Positions 14,577 through 23,364 are shown, numbered from the stretch's first letter. The stretch: 26,260 nt of DNA from Bacillota bacterium (GCA_023420935.1 JAEZUR010000058.1:1-26260), one strand, 5' to 3'. Notes: generated by a model not told the origin, from the sequence alone. Numbers and translations are program-made.

Positions 14577-15842
14577 ATGAAAAAATACTTATCTATCTTT
14601 TTGACTATTATACTGGTTATCTCTTTGCTAGGATCTAATGTCTCATATGCAACGGAAATATGGGAAGAAAAAGAAACTGCGACGGAAAAAACAACAGAAA
14701 AATCATCAGAGGACGAAACACAAAATACCACTAATTCAATGCCTGCTATTGAGACTACAGGTAAATCTGTTGTATTGATGGAAGGAAGTACAGGAAAAGT
14801 TATTTATGAAAAGAATAAAGATGAACAATTAATTCCAGCAAGTATAACCAAGATTATGACCTTGTTGCTTATCTTTGAAGCTCTTGATAACAAAAAGATT
14901 TCACTAACTGATCAGGTATCCGTCAGTGAACATGCTGCCTCCATGGGTGGGTCGCAGGTATTTTTAGAACCTAATGAAACGCAGACTGTGGATACCATGA
15001 TTAAATGTATCTCCATAGCAAGTGCAAATGATGCTGCCACGGCAATGGCGGAATTGATTAGCGGTTCAGAGACAGAATTTGTTGTTGCAATGAATCAAAG
15101 AGCAGAAGAGCTTGGGATGAAAAATACTCATTTTATGAATTGCTCTGGTTTAGATGATGATATTAATTCAGGACATTATTCCAGTGCATATGATGTTGCT
15201 TTAATGTCTAGGGAACTAATTACGAAACATCCAGATATAAGTAAATATTCAACTGTTTGGATGGATACCTTTGTACATACAACCAAAAAAGGTGAAAAAG
15301 AGTTTGGTTTAACTAATACCAATAAACTAATACGTACATATAATGGAATTACTGGTTTAAAAACTGGTTCCACGAGTAAAGCAAAATATTGTCTATCTGC
15401 CACAGCTAAGCGTAACGGTATGGATCTTATTGCTGTTGTTATGGCGTGTCCAAGTCCGAAGGATAGATTTGCAGAGGCGGCAAAATTATTGGACTACGGA
15501 TTTGCTCATTGTAGGTTATATGAAGATAATCATGAAACTTTAAAGCTGGATCCAATAATTATTGCTAAAGGTGTTGCAGACTCTATTATAGCGAAGCCTA
15601 CTGATAAATTCTCTTATGTTTTCTTTGAGGGAGTAAAGGATGAGGACATTAAGAAAGAAGTCATCATAAAAGAAGATATTACTGCACCGATTAAGGAAGG
15701 GGATCAGGTTGGAGAGATTCGCTACATCCTAAATGATAAAACAATCGGTAATGTGCCAATTATTTCAACCCAATCTGTAGAAAAGGCGAAATATAAGGAT
15801 TATTTAGGAAAAATAGTAAATAAATATTTTATGAATGATTGA
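14577..15842 (+). CDS. dacF: D-alanyl-D-alanine carboxypeptidase (DacF-like, penicillin-binding protein 5 family)
   Basis: A 421-residue secreted serine peptidase that trims the terminal D-Ala from peptidoglycan pentapeptides. A signal peptide (about 1-25, hydrophobic core LSIFLTIILVISLLG) is followed by a Thr/Glu-rich linker. The catalytic triad motifs are all intact: SITK (89-92, nucleophile Ser89), SAN (149-151) and KTG (262-264). A PBP5-type C-terminal beta domain follows from about residue 310. The chosen ATG 14577 begins a textbook signal peptide; the longer in-frame start at 14529 would put 16 odd residues before it. No strong ribosome site is seen for either start. The gene lies between two c-di-GMP genes. 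The symbol follows the spore-former homologue; a vegetative DacA-like role is also possible. Confidence 0.92.
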   Translation: MKKYLSIFLTIILVISLLGSNVSYATEIWEEKETATEKTTEKSSEDETQNTTNSMPAIETTGKSVVLMEGSTGKVIYEKNKDEQLIPASITKIMTLLLIFEALDNKKISLTDQVSVSEHAASMGGSQVFLEPNETQTVDTMIKCISIASANDAATAMAELISGSETEFVVAMNQRAEELGMKNTHFMNCSGLDDDINSGHYSSAYDVALMSRELITKHPDISKYSTVWMDTFVHTTKKGEKEFGLTNTNKLIRTYNGITGLKTGSTSKAKYCLSATAKRNGMDLIAVVMACPSPKDRFAEAAKLLDYGFAHCRLYEDNHETLKLDPIIIAKGVADSIIAKPTDKFSYVFFEGVKDEDIKKEVIIKEDITAPIKEGDQVGEIRYILNDKTIGNVPIISTQSVEKAKYKDYLGKIVNKYFMND

Positions 15843-15860
15843 TTTATTCTTGAATTGTTA

Positions 15861-15890
15861 TTGCCGGTTTATGGGGAAATATGTTATAAT
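15861..15890 (+). promoter_or_regulatory. Promoter of the GGDEF-EAL gene
   Basis: TTGCCG (15861-15866) and an extended -10 TGTTATAAT (ending 15890) have an 18-base spacer. Transcription from about 15897 would give a leader of about 170 bases. Confidence 0.7.
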
Positions 15891-15964
15891 AAGTACAAAT
15901 ATTAAGCGAGTAAAACTGCTTTCGATAAAAGTGAATCTGGAAAGGAAAGTACTATAAGAGATTT

Positions 15965-16039
15965 AGATTGGGCGGTTACAAAATAGTTGTGAATCCGAGA
16001 ATGATGAGTTTGCTATTTTGCAACATGCCCAATCTTTTT
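15965..16039 (+). terminator. Large terminator-like hairpin in the leader of the GGDEF-EAL gene
   Basis: AGATTGGGC (15965-15973) pairs perfectly with GCCCAATCT (16027-16035). Inside it GTT/AAC and CAAAATAG (15979-15986) with CTATTTTG (16013-16020) extend the stem around a 26-base loop. TTTTT (16035-16039) follows. It stands 28 bases before the start codon, after the gene's own promoter, so it suggests premature termination control. Confidence 0.7.
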
Positions 16040-16049
16040 AACTATAGTT
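16040..16049 (+). repeat. 10-bp perfect palindrome AACTATAGTT
   Basis: A perfect palindrome directly after the leader hairpin's T-run and just before the AGGTAAG ribosome site. It is too short to form a stable hairpin and may be chance. Confidence 0.4.
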
Positions 16050-16067
16050 CTTTTTAGGTAAGTGCTT

Positions 16068-18659
16068 ATGATTAAAATTACCAAGAGTAAATATAGAATA
16101 GTAGTAAGTAGTACAGTGCTTCTTTTATGTAGCTTATTGTTCTTTTTCTCCAGCGTGAAAGCAAATCATGCTATCGATCAAAAGAATGTTTTGTTTATTA
16201 GTTCTTATAGTTTGAATTTTTTATCCGTTCCCGATCAAATCAGTGGTATCAATGAAGCATTTCAAGGTCAAGATATAGATTTACATTATGAGTTTATGGA
16301 TATGAAGCAATTTGATACAGCGGTAAATATTCAATTATTCTATCAACAGGTTCGTTATAAAATATTCCATTCTGAACCATATGATGCAATTATTGTGGGA
16401 GATGATCGCGCGCTTCAATTTGCTATGGATTATCAAGAAGAATTATTTTATCACATACCAATTGTGTTTTTAGGAATTAATGATTTCAAAAGAGCAGAAG
16501 AGGCTGATAACAAATCGTATTTTACTGGTATTATTGAAGAGACATCTATAGAAGATAACATTGACATTGCAAGACAATTTAATAAGAATGCAAAAAAGGT
16601 AGTGGCTATTGTTGATAATACTTTAACAGGAATTGGTGATAAAGAACGTTTTTATAAGGCAGAACAATTCTATCCGGATCTGGAGTTTAGTGATATCAAT
16701 TCATCTGATTTTACATTTGAGGATTTAGAACATGTTTTAGAACAAGTGTCAAATGATACCATTCTAATTTATACCAATATGTTTCTGGATAAATCAGGAG
16801 CTTATCTATCTATGGACAATTCCTTTGAATTTATCAAAGAACATACGAATGTTCCTGTGTACCGGGCTTCCGTTGGTGGAGTTGGACAAGGACTATTAGG
16901 TGGTAAGATGGTTTCCTATGAGGAATCTGGTAAGATAGCTGCTAATATGGTATTAAATATACTTTCTGGTACATCCATTGAAGAGATTCCAATGATCAAA
17001 GAAAGTCCTAATAAATATGTTTTTGATTATAGTATCATTCAAAAATATAATATAAATAAAAACTTAATTCCCAAAGATGCTATCTTAGTGAACAAAAAGA
17101 TCAGTTTTATAGAACAATATAAAGAATTGGTAAGTATAACGATTACGGTATTATCTTTTTTTGTTATTTTATCCATATTACTTGTTGTCAATAATATAAA
17201 ACGAAGACGTATTGAGTTAGAGCTTAAGGAAAGTTACAAAAAGTTAGAAGAAACCTTTGAAGAATTAACTGCATCAGAGGAAGAATTACGTAATCAGTAT
17301 GAGAAAATAGAAGAACATGCGAACAATATAGAGATGCTTAATGAAAAGTATGAGCACTTAGCGCATCACGATTTCTTAACGAATTTACCTAACCGTTTTC
17401 AATTTATGAATCTTCTGGATGAAATTATGGGACAATATCGGCCAGGAGCTATTCTTTTATTAGACATTGATAATTTTAAAGAAGTAAACGATACCATGGG
17501 ACATTTGTATGGAGATGAATTATTAAAAGAATTTGCAACTCGCCTAGAAAGAATTTCGGATGAACATTTCTTCGCTTCTAGATTCGGTGGCGATGAGTTT
17601 ATCATTTTATTATCAGATTTACATGAGATTTCACAAGTGGAAGAGTATATTAATCGTGTTAATCTTGCCCTTGAAGATGCCTTTATATTAGAAAACAAAG
17701 AGAATCATCTGGAATATAGTATGGGAGTGACTCGTTTTCCATTTGATAGTAATGATGCCAATGAGCTACTTATGTTTGCTGACACGGCTCTTTACCAAGT
17801 GAAGCAGTCAGGTAAGAATAACTGTTCCTTTTACAATAATGCAATGCAGGAGAATCTAAAAGACAAGACAGAGATTGATACAATACTAAGACAAGCCATA
17901 AAAGAAGATGGATTTAAACTAGTTTATCAACCGCAGGTAAGTGTGGAAACTGGTGAAATAGTTGGATTTGAAGCATTGATTCGATTAAAAGAACATAAAA
18001 TATCACCTGGTAAATTTATATCTATCGCTGAAGAAAATGGATTAATTAATAAGATTGGACGTTGGGTAACAAAAGAAGTAATACATCAATTATCTGTTTG
18101 GAAAAATAGCGGCATGATTTTAAAGCCAGTAGCGTTTAACTTTTCAAGTAAGCAGATACAAGATAAAAATTATTTGCAATTTTTAAAAGATTTACTAAAA
18201 GAGTATGATGTTAGTACAGAATTTATAGAAATTGAAATAACAGAAAGTATACTTTTGGAGAACTCAGATGAGACTAATGTTATTTTAAATCAATTAAAAG
18301 AGATTGGTATTAAAATTGCACTTGATGATTTTGGAACAGGCTATTCATCCCTTAATTATCTTGCATATATACCTGTAAATAAAGTGAAACTTGATAAATC
18401 CCTAATTGATAAATTCCTGAATTTAGATAATTCCATGGTGATCAGTAGTATCATATCATTGGCTCACAGTTTAAAATTATCAATTATTGCAGAAGGAATT
18501 GAACAGCTAGAACAGTATAATCTTCTTAAGTCAGAAGGTTGTGATTACATACAAGGCTATTTATTTAGTATGCCTTTAGCAGTAGATGAGGTAGAGAAAA
18601 TATATAATACAAACTTAGTAAGTGAAATAATTAAGGACTATAAAAATAACTCGGATTGA
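16068..18659 (+). CDS. Membrane sensor with ABC-substrate-binding-like domain, GGDEF and EAL domains
   Basis: An 863-residue c-di-GMP signalling protein. A membrane segment or signal anchor (about 10-30) precedes an extracellular ABC-type substrate-binding-like domain (about 40-345). A second membrane helix (about 355-376), a coiled coil (380-430), GGDEF (about 434-590) and EAL (about 605-850) follow. GGDEF is intact at 507-511, without a canonical RxxD inhibitory site. The EAL domain keeps E635-A-L-x-R, Asn691, EIEITES (721-727), DDFGTG (753-758), KLDKS, AEGIE (808-812) and QGY (829-831), so it looks able to hydrolyse c-di-GMP. It could be bifunctional, or its GGDEF could regulate the EAL by binding GTP. 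The start is ATG 16068 with AGGTAAG upstream. The sensed ligand is unknown, but the domain type binds small solutes. Confidence 0.94.
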   Translation: MIKITKSKYRIVVSSTVLLLCSLLFFFSSVKANHAIDQKNVLFISSYSLNFLSVPDQISGINEAFQGQDIDLHYEFMDMKQFDTAVNIQLFYQQVRYKIFHSEPYDAIIVGDDRALQFAMDYQEELFYHIPIVFLGINDFKRAEEADNKSYFTGIIEETSIEDNIDIARQFNKNAKKVVAIVDNTLTGIGDKERFYKAEQFYPDLEFSDINSSDFTFEDLEHVLEQVSNDTILIYTNMFLDKSGAYLSMDNSFEFIKEHTNVPVYRASVGGVGQGLLGGKMVSYEESGKIAANMVLNILSGTSIEEIPMIKESPNKYVFDYSIIQKYNINKNLIPKDAILVNKKISFIEQYKELVSITITVLSFFVILSILLVVNNIKRRRIELELKESYKKLEETFEELTASEEELRNQYEKIEEHANNIEMLNEKYEHLAHHDFLTNLPNRFQFMNLLDEIMGQYRPGAILLLDIDNFKEVNDTMGHLYGDELLKEFATRLERISDEHFFASRFGGDEFIILLSDLHEISQVEEYINRVNLALEDAFILENKENHLEYSMGVTRFPFDSNDANELLMFADTALYQVKQSGKNNCSFYNNAMQENLKDKTEIDTILRQAIKEDGFKLVYQPQVSVETGEIVGFEALIRLKEHKISPGKFISIAEENGLINKIGRWVTKEVIHQLSVWKNSGMILKPVAFNFSSKQIQDKNYLQFLKDLLKEYDVSTEFIEIEITESILLENSDETNVILNQLKEIGIKIALDDFGTGYSSLNYLAYIPVNKVKLDKSLIDKFLNLDNSMVISSIISLAHSLKLSIIAEGIEQLEQYNLLKSEGCDYIQGYLFSMPLAVDEVEKIYNTNLVSEIIKDYKNNSD

Positions 18660-18687
18660 CAAAGTAGTCAGACAGAATGGAGTTAAC

Positions 18688-19554
18688 ATGGAAGAACTAA
18701 ATATGCTGATTCGCTGGATCATTATTATACTAGCATTTATTTTATGGATGCGTATTAATAACCAGCGTTTGAGTGTAACTTCGTTTCAGATGGATACAAA
18801 CAAGATACCAAAGGAATTTAAAGGATGTAAGCTAGTATTTCTTACGGATCTACATAATAATTCGTTTGGTAAAAATAATGAAAAGTTAATAGATGAGATT
18901 GAGAAGCAGAATCCAGATTATATTATGATTGCAGGTGATATGATAATAGGGAAAAAAGATTTTTGCTCTCATATTCCAATTCAACTATTAGCTATATTAA
19001 CAAAGAAATATCCAGTGTATTACGCGCTTGGAAATCATGAAGAAAAGTTAAATACATTTGAGGAAACAAAGGATTCTACTTATGTAGAATACAAAGAAAA
19101 GTTAATAACGTTAGGAGTTAGATTTCTAGACAACGAGCAAGTCAGACTAACAAGATCCAATCAATCCATTTGCATCACGGGTCTTACGATTGGATTAAAC
19201 TATTACCAAAAAAAATGGAAACAGAGCGTAATGCCGAAAGATTATATTCACGATTTAGTAGGGGAAGCTGCTAAGGACTGTTATCAGATCTTATTAGCAC
19301 ATAACCCGCAATACTTTGAGCATTATGCAGACTGGGGAGCAGATTTAGTGTTAGCTGGCCATGTGCATGGGGGGATTATGATCCTTCCTAAATTAGGAGG
19401 AGTCATTGCACCAAATTATCAATTGTTTCCCAAATATGATTCTGGGCAATTTGTTCAAAATGAAACTACTATGATTTTATCTAGAGGATTGGGTACCCAT
19501 ACCATTAAAGTACGAATTCATAACAAACCCGAGTTGGTTGTAGTGCAACTATAA
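18688..19554 (+). CDS. Membrane-anchored metallophosphoesterase
   Basis: A 288-residue calcineurin-like phosphoesterase of the YkuE/YaeI type. One N-terminal membrane helix (about 7-21) is followed by the catalytic fold. Metal and catalytic motifs are all present: D54-L-H56, GD (83-84), GNHE (115-118), AHN (204-206) and GHVHGG (224-229). Relatives include lipid-headgroup pyrophosphatases and other phosphoesterases acting near the membrane; the substrate here is unknown. The ATG at 18688 has TGGAG about 7 bases upstream. It starts 28 bases after the GGDEF-EAL stop, so read-through expression is likely. Confidence 0.92.
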   Translation: MEELNMLIRWIIIILAFILWMRINNQRLSVTSFQMDTNKIPKEFKGCKLVFLTDLHNNSFGKNNEKLIDEIEKQNPDYIMIAGDMIIGKKDFCSHIPIQLLAILTKKYPVYYALGNHEEKLNTFEETKDSTYVEYKEKLITLGVRFLDNEQVRLTRSNQSICITGLTIGLNYYQKKWKQSVMPKDYIHDLVGEAAKDCYQILLAHNPQYFEHYADWGADLVLAGHVHGGIMILPKLGGVIAPNYQLFPKYDSGQFVQNETTMILSRGLGTHTIKVRIHNKPELVVVQL

Positions 19555-19585
19555 GCCAAGATGAGAATTTAGTGATAGAAATAAC

Positions 19586-19614
19586 TTGCCAATTTGCCAA
19601 AGAATTAGTAAAAT
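19586..19614 (+). promoter_or_regulatory. Candidate promoter of the S2P-like gene and scpAB
   Basis: TTGCCA (19586-19591) and TAAAAT (19609-19614) with a 17-base spacer, 36 bases before the ATG at 19650. The match is moderate. Confidence 0.5.
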
Positions 19615-19649
19615 GTATTAGGTAGGCATTTGGAAAGGAACGTTCAAGA

Positions 19650-20252
19650 ATGAAAGAACAGTTAATTGGGATGGTAATGTCATTTCTTACTGGAATCATT
19701 ATTATGATACTTCATGAATTACCAAAATCAATTATTTACAATCAATTAAGTGAAAAGAAATACAAAGGCATTTGGAAACTGTATCAATATATTGATCCCA
19801 TAGGCCTTGTTTTTTGTGTCACCACATTTGCAGGCTTTTCTAGACCATATATGTATCGAATCAAGGAAAAGAAGATAAATATGATCTTGGGGATAACAGG
19901 GTTTTTCTCGTTGTTTACTATTTTTGTCACTAGTATTTCAGTTCTAAGATTTCAGTATGCAGATGTAGATGTTAATATTCCGTTAACTTCCATGAATGCA
20001 TATATTCGAATTTTAGTTTATTTGTTTTGGTACTTTTCAGCGTTACTGAGCTGCGGCATGATTTTGGTTAACCTATTTCCAGTTTCCACATTTGATTTTG
20101 GATTATTAATTGCGGGAAAATCTCCATCAAAATATTTTTCAATTATTCGTAATGATTATATTATAAAAATGGTTTTAATCCTTGCAGTAATGTTAGGATT
20201 AATAAATGTATTTTCCAGTAATATAGTACGGTTTTTAGTAACTGTAATTTAA
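19650..20252 (+). CDS. Degenerate site-2-protease (M50)-like membrane protein
   Basis: A 200-residue membrane protein with about five hydrophobic segments. Its layout follows the M50 site-2 protease family: an N-terminal helix with HELPK (22-26) where active members have HExxH, then DPIGLVFCVTTFAGFSRP (49-66) like the family's DPIG...FGWAKP stretch, then a late NLFPVSTFDFG (141-151) where active members have N-x-x-P-x-x-x-LDG. The first His, Glu and the late Asp149 remain, but the second His of HExxH is Lys26, so normal zinc binding should fail. M50-like genes are often found just before scpA in clostridia, which supports the assignment. The start is ATG 19650 with GGAAAGGAA upstream. It may be a non-catalytic homologue; function is unknown. 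Family assignment comes from motif reading only. Confidence 0.68.
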   Translation: MKEQLIGMVMSFLTGIIIMILHELPKSIIYNQLSEKKYKGIWKLYQYIDPIGLVFCVTTFAGFSRPYMYRIKEKKINMILGITGFFSLFTIFVTSISVLRFQYADVDVNIPLTSMNAYIRILVYLFWYFSALLSCGMILVNLFPVSTFDFGLLIAGKSPSKYFSIIRNDYIIKMVLILAVMLGLINVFSSNIVRFLVTVI

Positions 20253-20273
20253 AGAGAAGGTTAGGGTGTTAGT

Positions 20274-21038
20274 ATGGGTATACCTGTAAAGCTTGAAGTA
20301 TTTGAAGGACCTCTGGATCTTTTACTTCATCTCATAGACAAAAATAAATTAAATATTTATGACATACCGATTGTACTTATTACAGAACAATACATGGAAT
20401 ATATTAAGCAGATGCAAACAAAGGATATGGACATTATGAGTGAATTTCTTGTGATGGCAGCAACCTTATTAAATATTAAATCCAAAATGTTATTACCAAA
20501 GGTAGAAGAGCCGGATGAGGAAGAAGAAGATCCAAGAAAAGAGTTAGTGGAACGATTATTGGAATATAAAATGTATAAGTACATATCATTCGAGTTAAAA
20601 GATAAGCAATTAGATGCATCAAAAGTAGTATTTAAGAATCCAACTATACCAGATGAAATAGCTGATTATAAAGAAGAAATTGATGTGGAGGGATTATTAT
20701 CAGATTTGACTCTTGCAAGATTACATGCGATTTTTAAATCAGTAGTAAAAAAGCAAGTTGATAAAATTGATCCAATTAGAAGTAAATTTCGCCATGTTGA
20801 AAGAGAAGAGATTAATTTGTCCGATAAAATGACGTTTTTAGAGGAGTATGCCAAGCAAAATCGTACTTTTTCCTTTCGTATCTTATTAGAGGCACAGATT
20901 AGTAAAATGGATATGATTGTTACATTTCTTGGAGTGCTAGAACTTATGAAAGTTGGAAAATTCCGAATTGTACAAGATAAAATATTTGATGATATCATTA
21001 TTACATACATAGATAAGACAGTGCAAGTAGTATCCTAG
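20274..21038 (+). CDS. scpA: Segregation and condensation protein A
   Basis: A 254-residue kleisin subunit of the bacterial SMC-ScpAB condensin. It bridges the two SMC heads and compacts and separates chromosomes. The N-terminal KLEVFEGPLDLLLHLIDKNK is the family signature that binds the SMC neck. An acidic linker (EEPDEEEEDPRKE) follows, and the C-terminal winged helix that binds the SMC head ends the protein (FLGVLELMKVGKFRIVQD). The ATG at 20274 lies 21 bases after the S2P-like stop, and scpB follows after 25 bases, so these form an operon. Length is normal. Identification is secure. Confidence 0.97.
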   Translation: MGIPVKLEVFEGPLDLLLHLIDKNKLNIYDIPIVLITEQYMEYIKQMQTKDMDIMSEFLVMAATLLNIKSKMLLPKVEEPDEEEEDPRKELVERLLEYKMYKYISFELKDKQLDASKVVFKNPTIPDEIADYKEEIDVEGLLSDLTLARLHAIFKSVVKKQVDKIDPIRSKFRHVEREEINLSDKMTFLEEYAKQNRTFSFRILLEAQISKMDMIVTFLGVLELMKVGKFRIVQDKIFDDIIITYIDKTVQVVS

Positions 21039-21063
21039 TAAAAGACAGAATAGGGGATTAACA

Positions 21064-21633
21064 TTGGAAATTAAGAAGTTAGAAGCAGTGATTGAGGCAA
21101 TTTTATTTACCATGGGAGAAGCGGTAGAGTTAGACCGGTTAGCCGCAGCTGTTGAGCATGATGAAGATACGGTAAGAAAAATTATTCGAAATATGATGGA
21201 TCAATATGAAGAGGAAGATAGAGGTATTCAGATTATTGAATTAGAGGGTGCATTTCAATTATGCACCAAACCTACTATGTATGAATCGATTATTAAGATT
21301 ACTCATGTACCTAAGAAACATGTATTATCAGATGTATTGTTGGAGACATTATCCATAATAGCATATAAACAGCCAATCACCAAAATAGAGATTGAAGCAA
21401 TCCGAGGTGTGAAATGTGATCACGCAGTGAATAAATTGATTGAATATAATTTGGTGTCCGAAGCAGGAAGATTAGATGCTCCAGGAAGACCAATTTTATT
21501 TGGTACAACGGAAGAGTTTTTAAGAAATTTTGGAATACAGTCATTAGACGATTTGCCTGTTCTAAATCCTGAGAAAATGGAAGATTTTAAGTTGGAAGCA
21601 GAAGAAGAAATACAACTAAAATTAGATATTTAG
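21064..21633 (+). CDS. scpB: Segregation and condensation protein B
   Basis: A 189-residue winged-helix protein that dimerises on ScpA in the SMC complex. It begins MEIKKLEAVIEAILFTMGEAVELDRLA, the usual ScpB N-terminus. The second winged helix carries SIIAYKQPITKIEIEAIRGV and LGRPILFGTTEEFLRNFG-like features (here PGRPILFGTTEEFLRNFG). The start is an unusual TTG at 21064, chosen because AGGGGA lies about 7 bases upstream and the encoded residues match the family start; the next in-frame ATG would cut into the first helix. It is the last gene of its operon, closed by a terminator 8 bases later. Confidence 0.96.
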   Translation: MEIKKLEAVIEAILFTMGEAVELDRLAAAVEHDEDTVRKIIRNMMDQYEEEDRGIQIIELEGAFQLCTKPTMYESIIKITHVPKKHVLSDVLLETLSIIAYKQPITKIEIEAIRGVKCDHAVNKLIEYNLVSEAGRLDAPGRPILFGTTEEFLRNFGIQSLDDLPVLNPEKMEDFKLEAEEEIQLKLDI

Positions 21634-21640
21634 TATAGGG

Positions 21641-21675
21641 AAGACATCCAGACAATAGGTTTTGATGTCTTTTTT
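21641..21675 (+). terminator. Intrinsic terminator after scpB
   Basis: AAGACATC (21641-21648) pairs with GATGTCTT (21664-21671) around a 15-base loop, followed by six T (21670-21675). Confidence 0.85.
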
Positions 21676-21716
21676 GCATAAATAACTTATTTTTTAATGA
21701 TTTAGTTTAATCATTA

Positions 21717-21745
21717 TTGACATCACTTTTAGAACCTTATATAAT
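21717..21745 (+). promoter_or_regulatory. Consensus sigma-A promoter of the putP-like gene
   Basis: Exact TTGACA (21717-21722) and TATAAT (21740-21745) boxes with an ideal 17-base spacer, 53 bases before the start codon. Strong expression is expected unless repressed. Confidence 0.88.
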
Positions 21746-21798
21746 AACTATATTTGGGGATGTTTCCATAAAACACTAGGAAAACGGAGGGTAATACA

Positions 21799-23364
21799 AT
21801 GACAATGGATTCAGTACAGATCCTAATTGCCATGTGTCTTTATATGGCTACAGTAGTAGGAATCGGAGTGTTTTTTGCAAAAAGAGCCAATGCCAATTCT
21901 GAGAATTATTTTATAGGTGGTAGATCGTTAGGACCTTGGGTTGCGGCAATGAGTGCAGAAGCATCTGATATGAGTGGATGGCTCTTGATGGGGTTACCAG
22001 GTATCGCATATTGGTGCGGTTTAAGCGATGCAATATGGACAGCGATAGGTCTTGGACTAGGAACTTACATTAACTGGTTAATTGTTGCGAAAAGACTAAG
22101 AAATTATTCTAAAATTGCAGGCGATGCTATTACAATTCCTGACTTTCTAAGCAATCGTTATCGAGATAACAAAAAGATACTTATGACCATTGCAGCAATC
22201 TTTATTTTGATCTTTTTTGCTGTTTATGCAGGTAGTTGTTTTGTTACTTGTGGAAAATTATTTAATAAGTTATTTGGTGCTGACTATCAAGTTATGATGA
22301 TACTCGGTGCAGTATTCGTAATTGTATATACATTTTTAGGAGGTTTTCTAGCAGAAAGTGCTTCTGATTTTATGCAAGCATGTATTATGATTGTTGCATT
22401 AGTTACTATCTTAATTACCTCAATTATTGCAGGTGGCGGTGTAAGTGATGTATTAGAAAATATTAAGAGCATACCTGGATTTTTCGATTTCTTTGGTATT
22501 GCTACTCCAACGTTAGCGGATAATGTTCAACAGATTTCTGATGCGGGACAACCATTGTTTGGAGAAGCAGGAAAGTACGGATTATTAACAATTGTTTCCA
22601 CCATGTCATGGGGTCTAGGATACTTTGGTGTTCCTCAAGTATTACTTCGTTTTATGGCAATACGTAAAGCGTCAGAACTTAGAAAATCAAGAATTATTGC
22701 GACTACTTGGTGTGTTATTTCTTTATTTACAGCAGTATTAATTGGACTTGTTGGACGAGTTATATACCCAACAGAATTATTAACTAAATCATCCGCTGAA
22801 AACATTTTTGCAGTTATGTCTTCCAATTTATTACCTCCACTACTGGCAGGTATCGTAATGGCAGGTATTTTAGCAGCTACGATTAGTTCATCTGATTCTT
22901 ACTTGTTAATAGCAGCATCTGCATTTTCTAAAAACATATATCAAGGTGTCATTAATAAAAATGCTTCCGAGAAGCAGATTATGAATGTTTCAAGAATTAC
23001 ACTGATGCTGGTTGCTTTATTTGGTATTATTATTGCTTTAGATGAAAATAGTATTATTTTTAAGGTGGTTGCGTTTGCATGGGCAGGATTTGGTGCAACG
23101 TTTGGACCGATTATGTTATTTTCATTGTTCTGGAAACGTACTACATTTGAAGGTGCTATCGCTGGTATGGTATCAGGAGCATCTATGGTATTTATATGGA
23201 GCAAATTGATTAAACCACTAGGAGGTGTGTTTGGAATTTATGAATTACTTCCATCCTTCTTGGTATCTTGCGCTGCGATTTTAATTGTTTCCTTGTTATC
23301 AAAAAAACCATCCAACGAAATTCAAGCAGAATTTGATTCAGTTAATTCTTGTGAATGTGATTGA
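21799..23364 (+). CDS. putP: Sodium/proline-type symporter (SSS family)
   Basis: A 521-residue sodium:solute symporter with about 13 hydrophobic segments, the normal PutP length. It imports a solute, probably proline, using the Na+ gradient. EASDMSGWLLMGLPG (54-68) closely matches the PutP Na+/proline-binding helix, with Asp57 as the Na+-site residue. ATISSSDSYLLIAASAF, about residue 355-371, matches the later Na+-site helix with its Ser residues. The C-terminus is short and acidic and ends CECD. The ATG has a GGAGG site 8 bases upstream. The downstream decarboxylase beta subunit would export Na+, so the two may share a sodium circuit; that is inference. Proline specificity is likely but other SSS substrates are possible. 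Confidence 0.92.
   Translation: MTMDSVQILIAMCLYMATVVGIGVFFAKRANANSENYFIGGRSLGPWVAAMSAEASDMSGWLLMGLPGIAYWCGLSDAIWTAIGLGLGTYINWLIVAKRLRNYSKIAGDAITIPDFLSNRYRDNKKILMTIAAIFILIFFAVYAGSCFVTCGKLFNKLFGADYQVMMILGAVFVIVYTFLGGFLAESASDFMQACIMIVALVTILITSIIAGGGVSDVLENIKSIPGFFDFFGIATPTLADNVQQISDAGQPLFGEAGKYGLLTIVSTMSWGLGYFGVPQVLLRFMAIRKASELRKSRIIATTWCVISLFTAVLIGLVGRVIYPTELLTKSSAENIFAVMSSNLLPPLLAGIVMAGILAATISSSDSYLLIAASAFSKNIYQGVINKNASEKQIMNVSRITLMLVALFGIIIALDENSIIFKVVAFAWAGFGATFGPIMLFSLFWKRTTFEGAIAGMVSGASMVFIWSKLIKPLGGVFGIYELLPSFLVSCAAILIVSLLSKKPSNEIQAEFDSVNSCECD

Larger units (their letters stand above)
15897..16067 (+). ncRNA. Structured 5' leader (candidate cis-regulatory RNA)
   Basis: The roughly 170-base leader of the GGDEF-EAL gene ends in a large terminator-like hairpin (15965-16039). 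Upstream, AATCTGGA (15934-15941) can pair with TTTAGATT (15962-15969), which would take the first five bases of the terminator's left arm. This gives a possible antiterminator. I could not match it to the c-di-GMP-I, c-di-GMP-II or other riboswitch consensus patterns that I know. Whether it senses a ligand is unknown. Confidence 0.45.

Noticed and set aside
15897..16067. Known c-di-GMP riboswitch (class I or II)
   Set aside because: The conserved class I core (GCAAACC...GACGCAAAGCC) and the class II pattern that I remember are absent; kept only as an unclassified leader.
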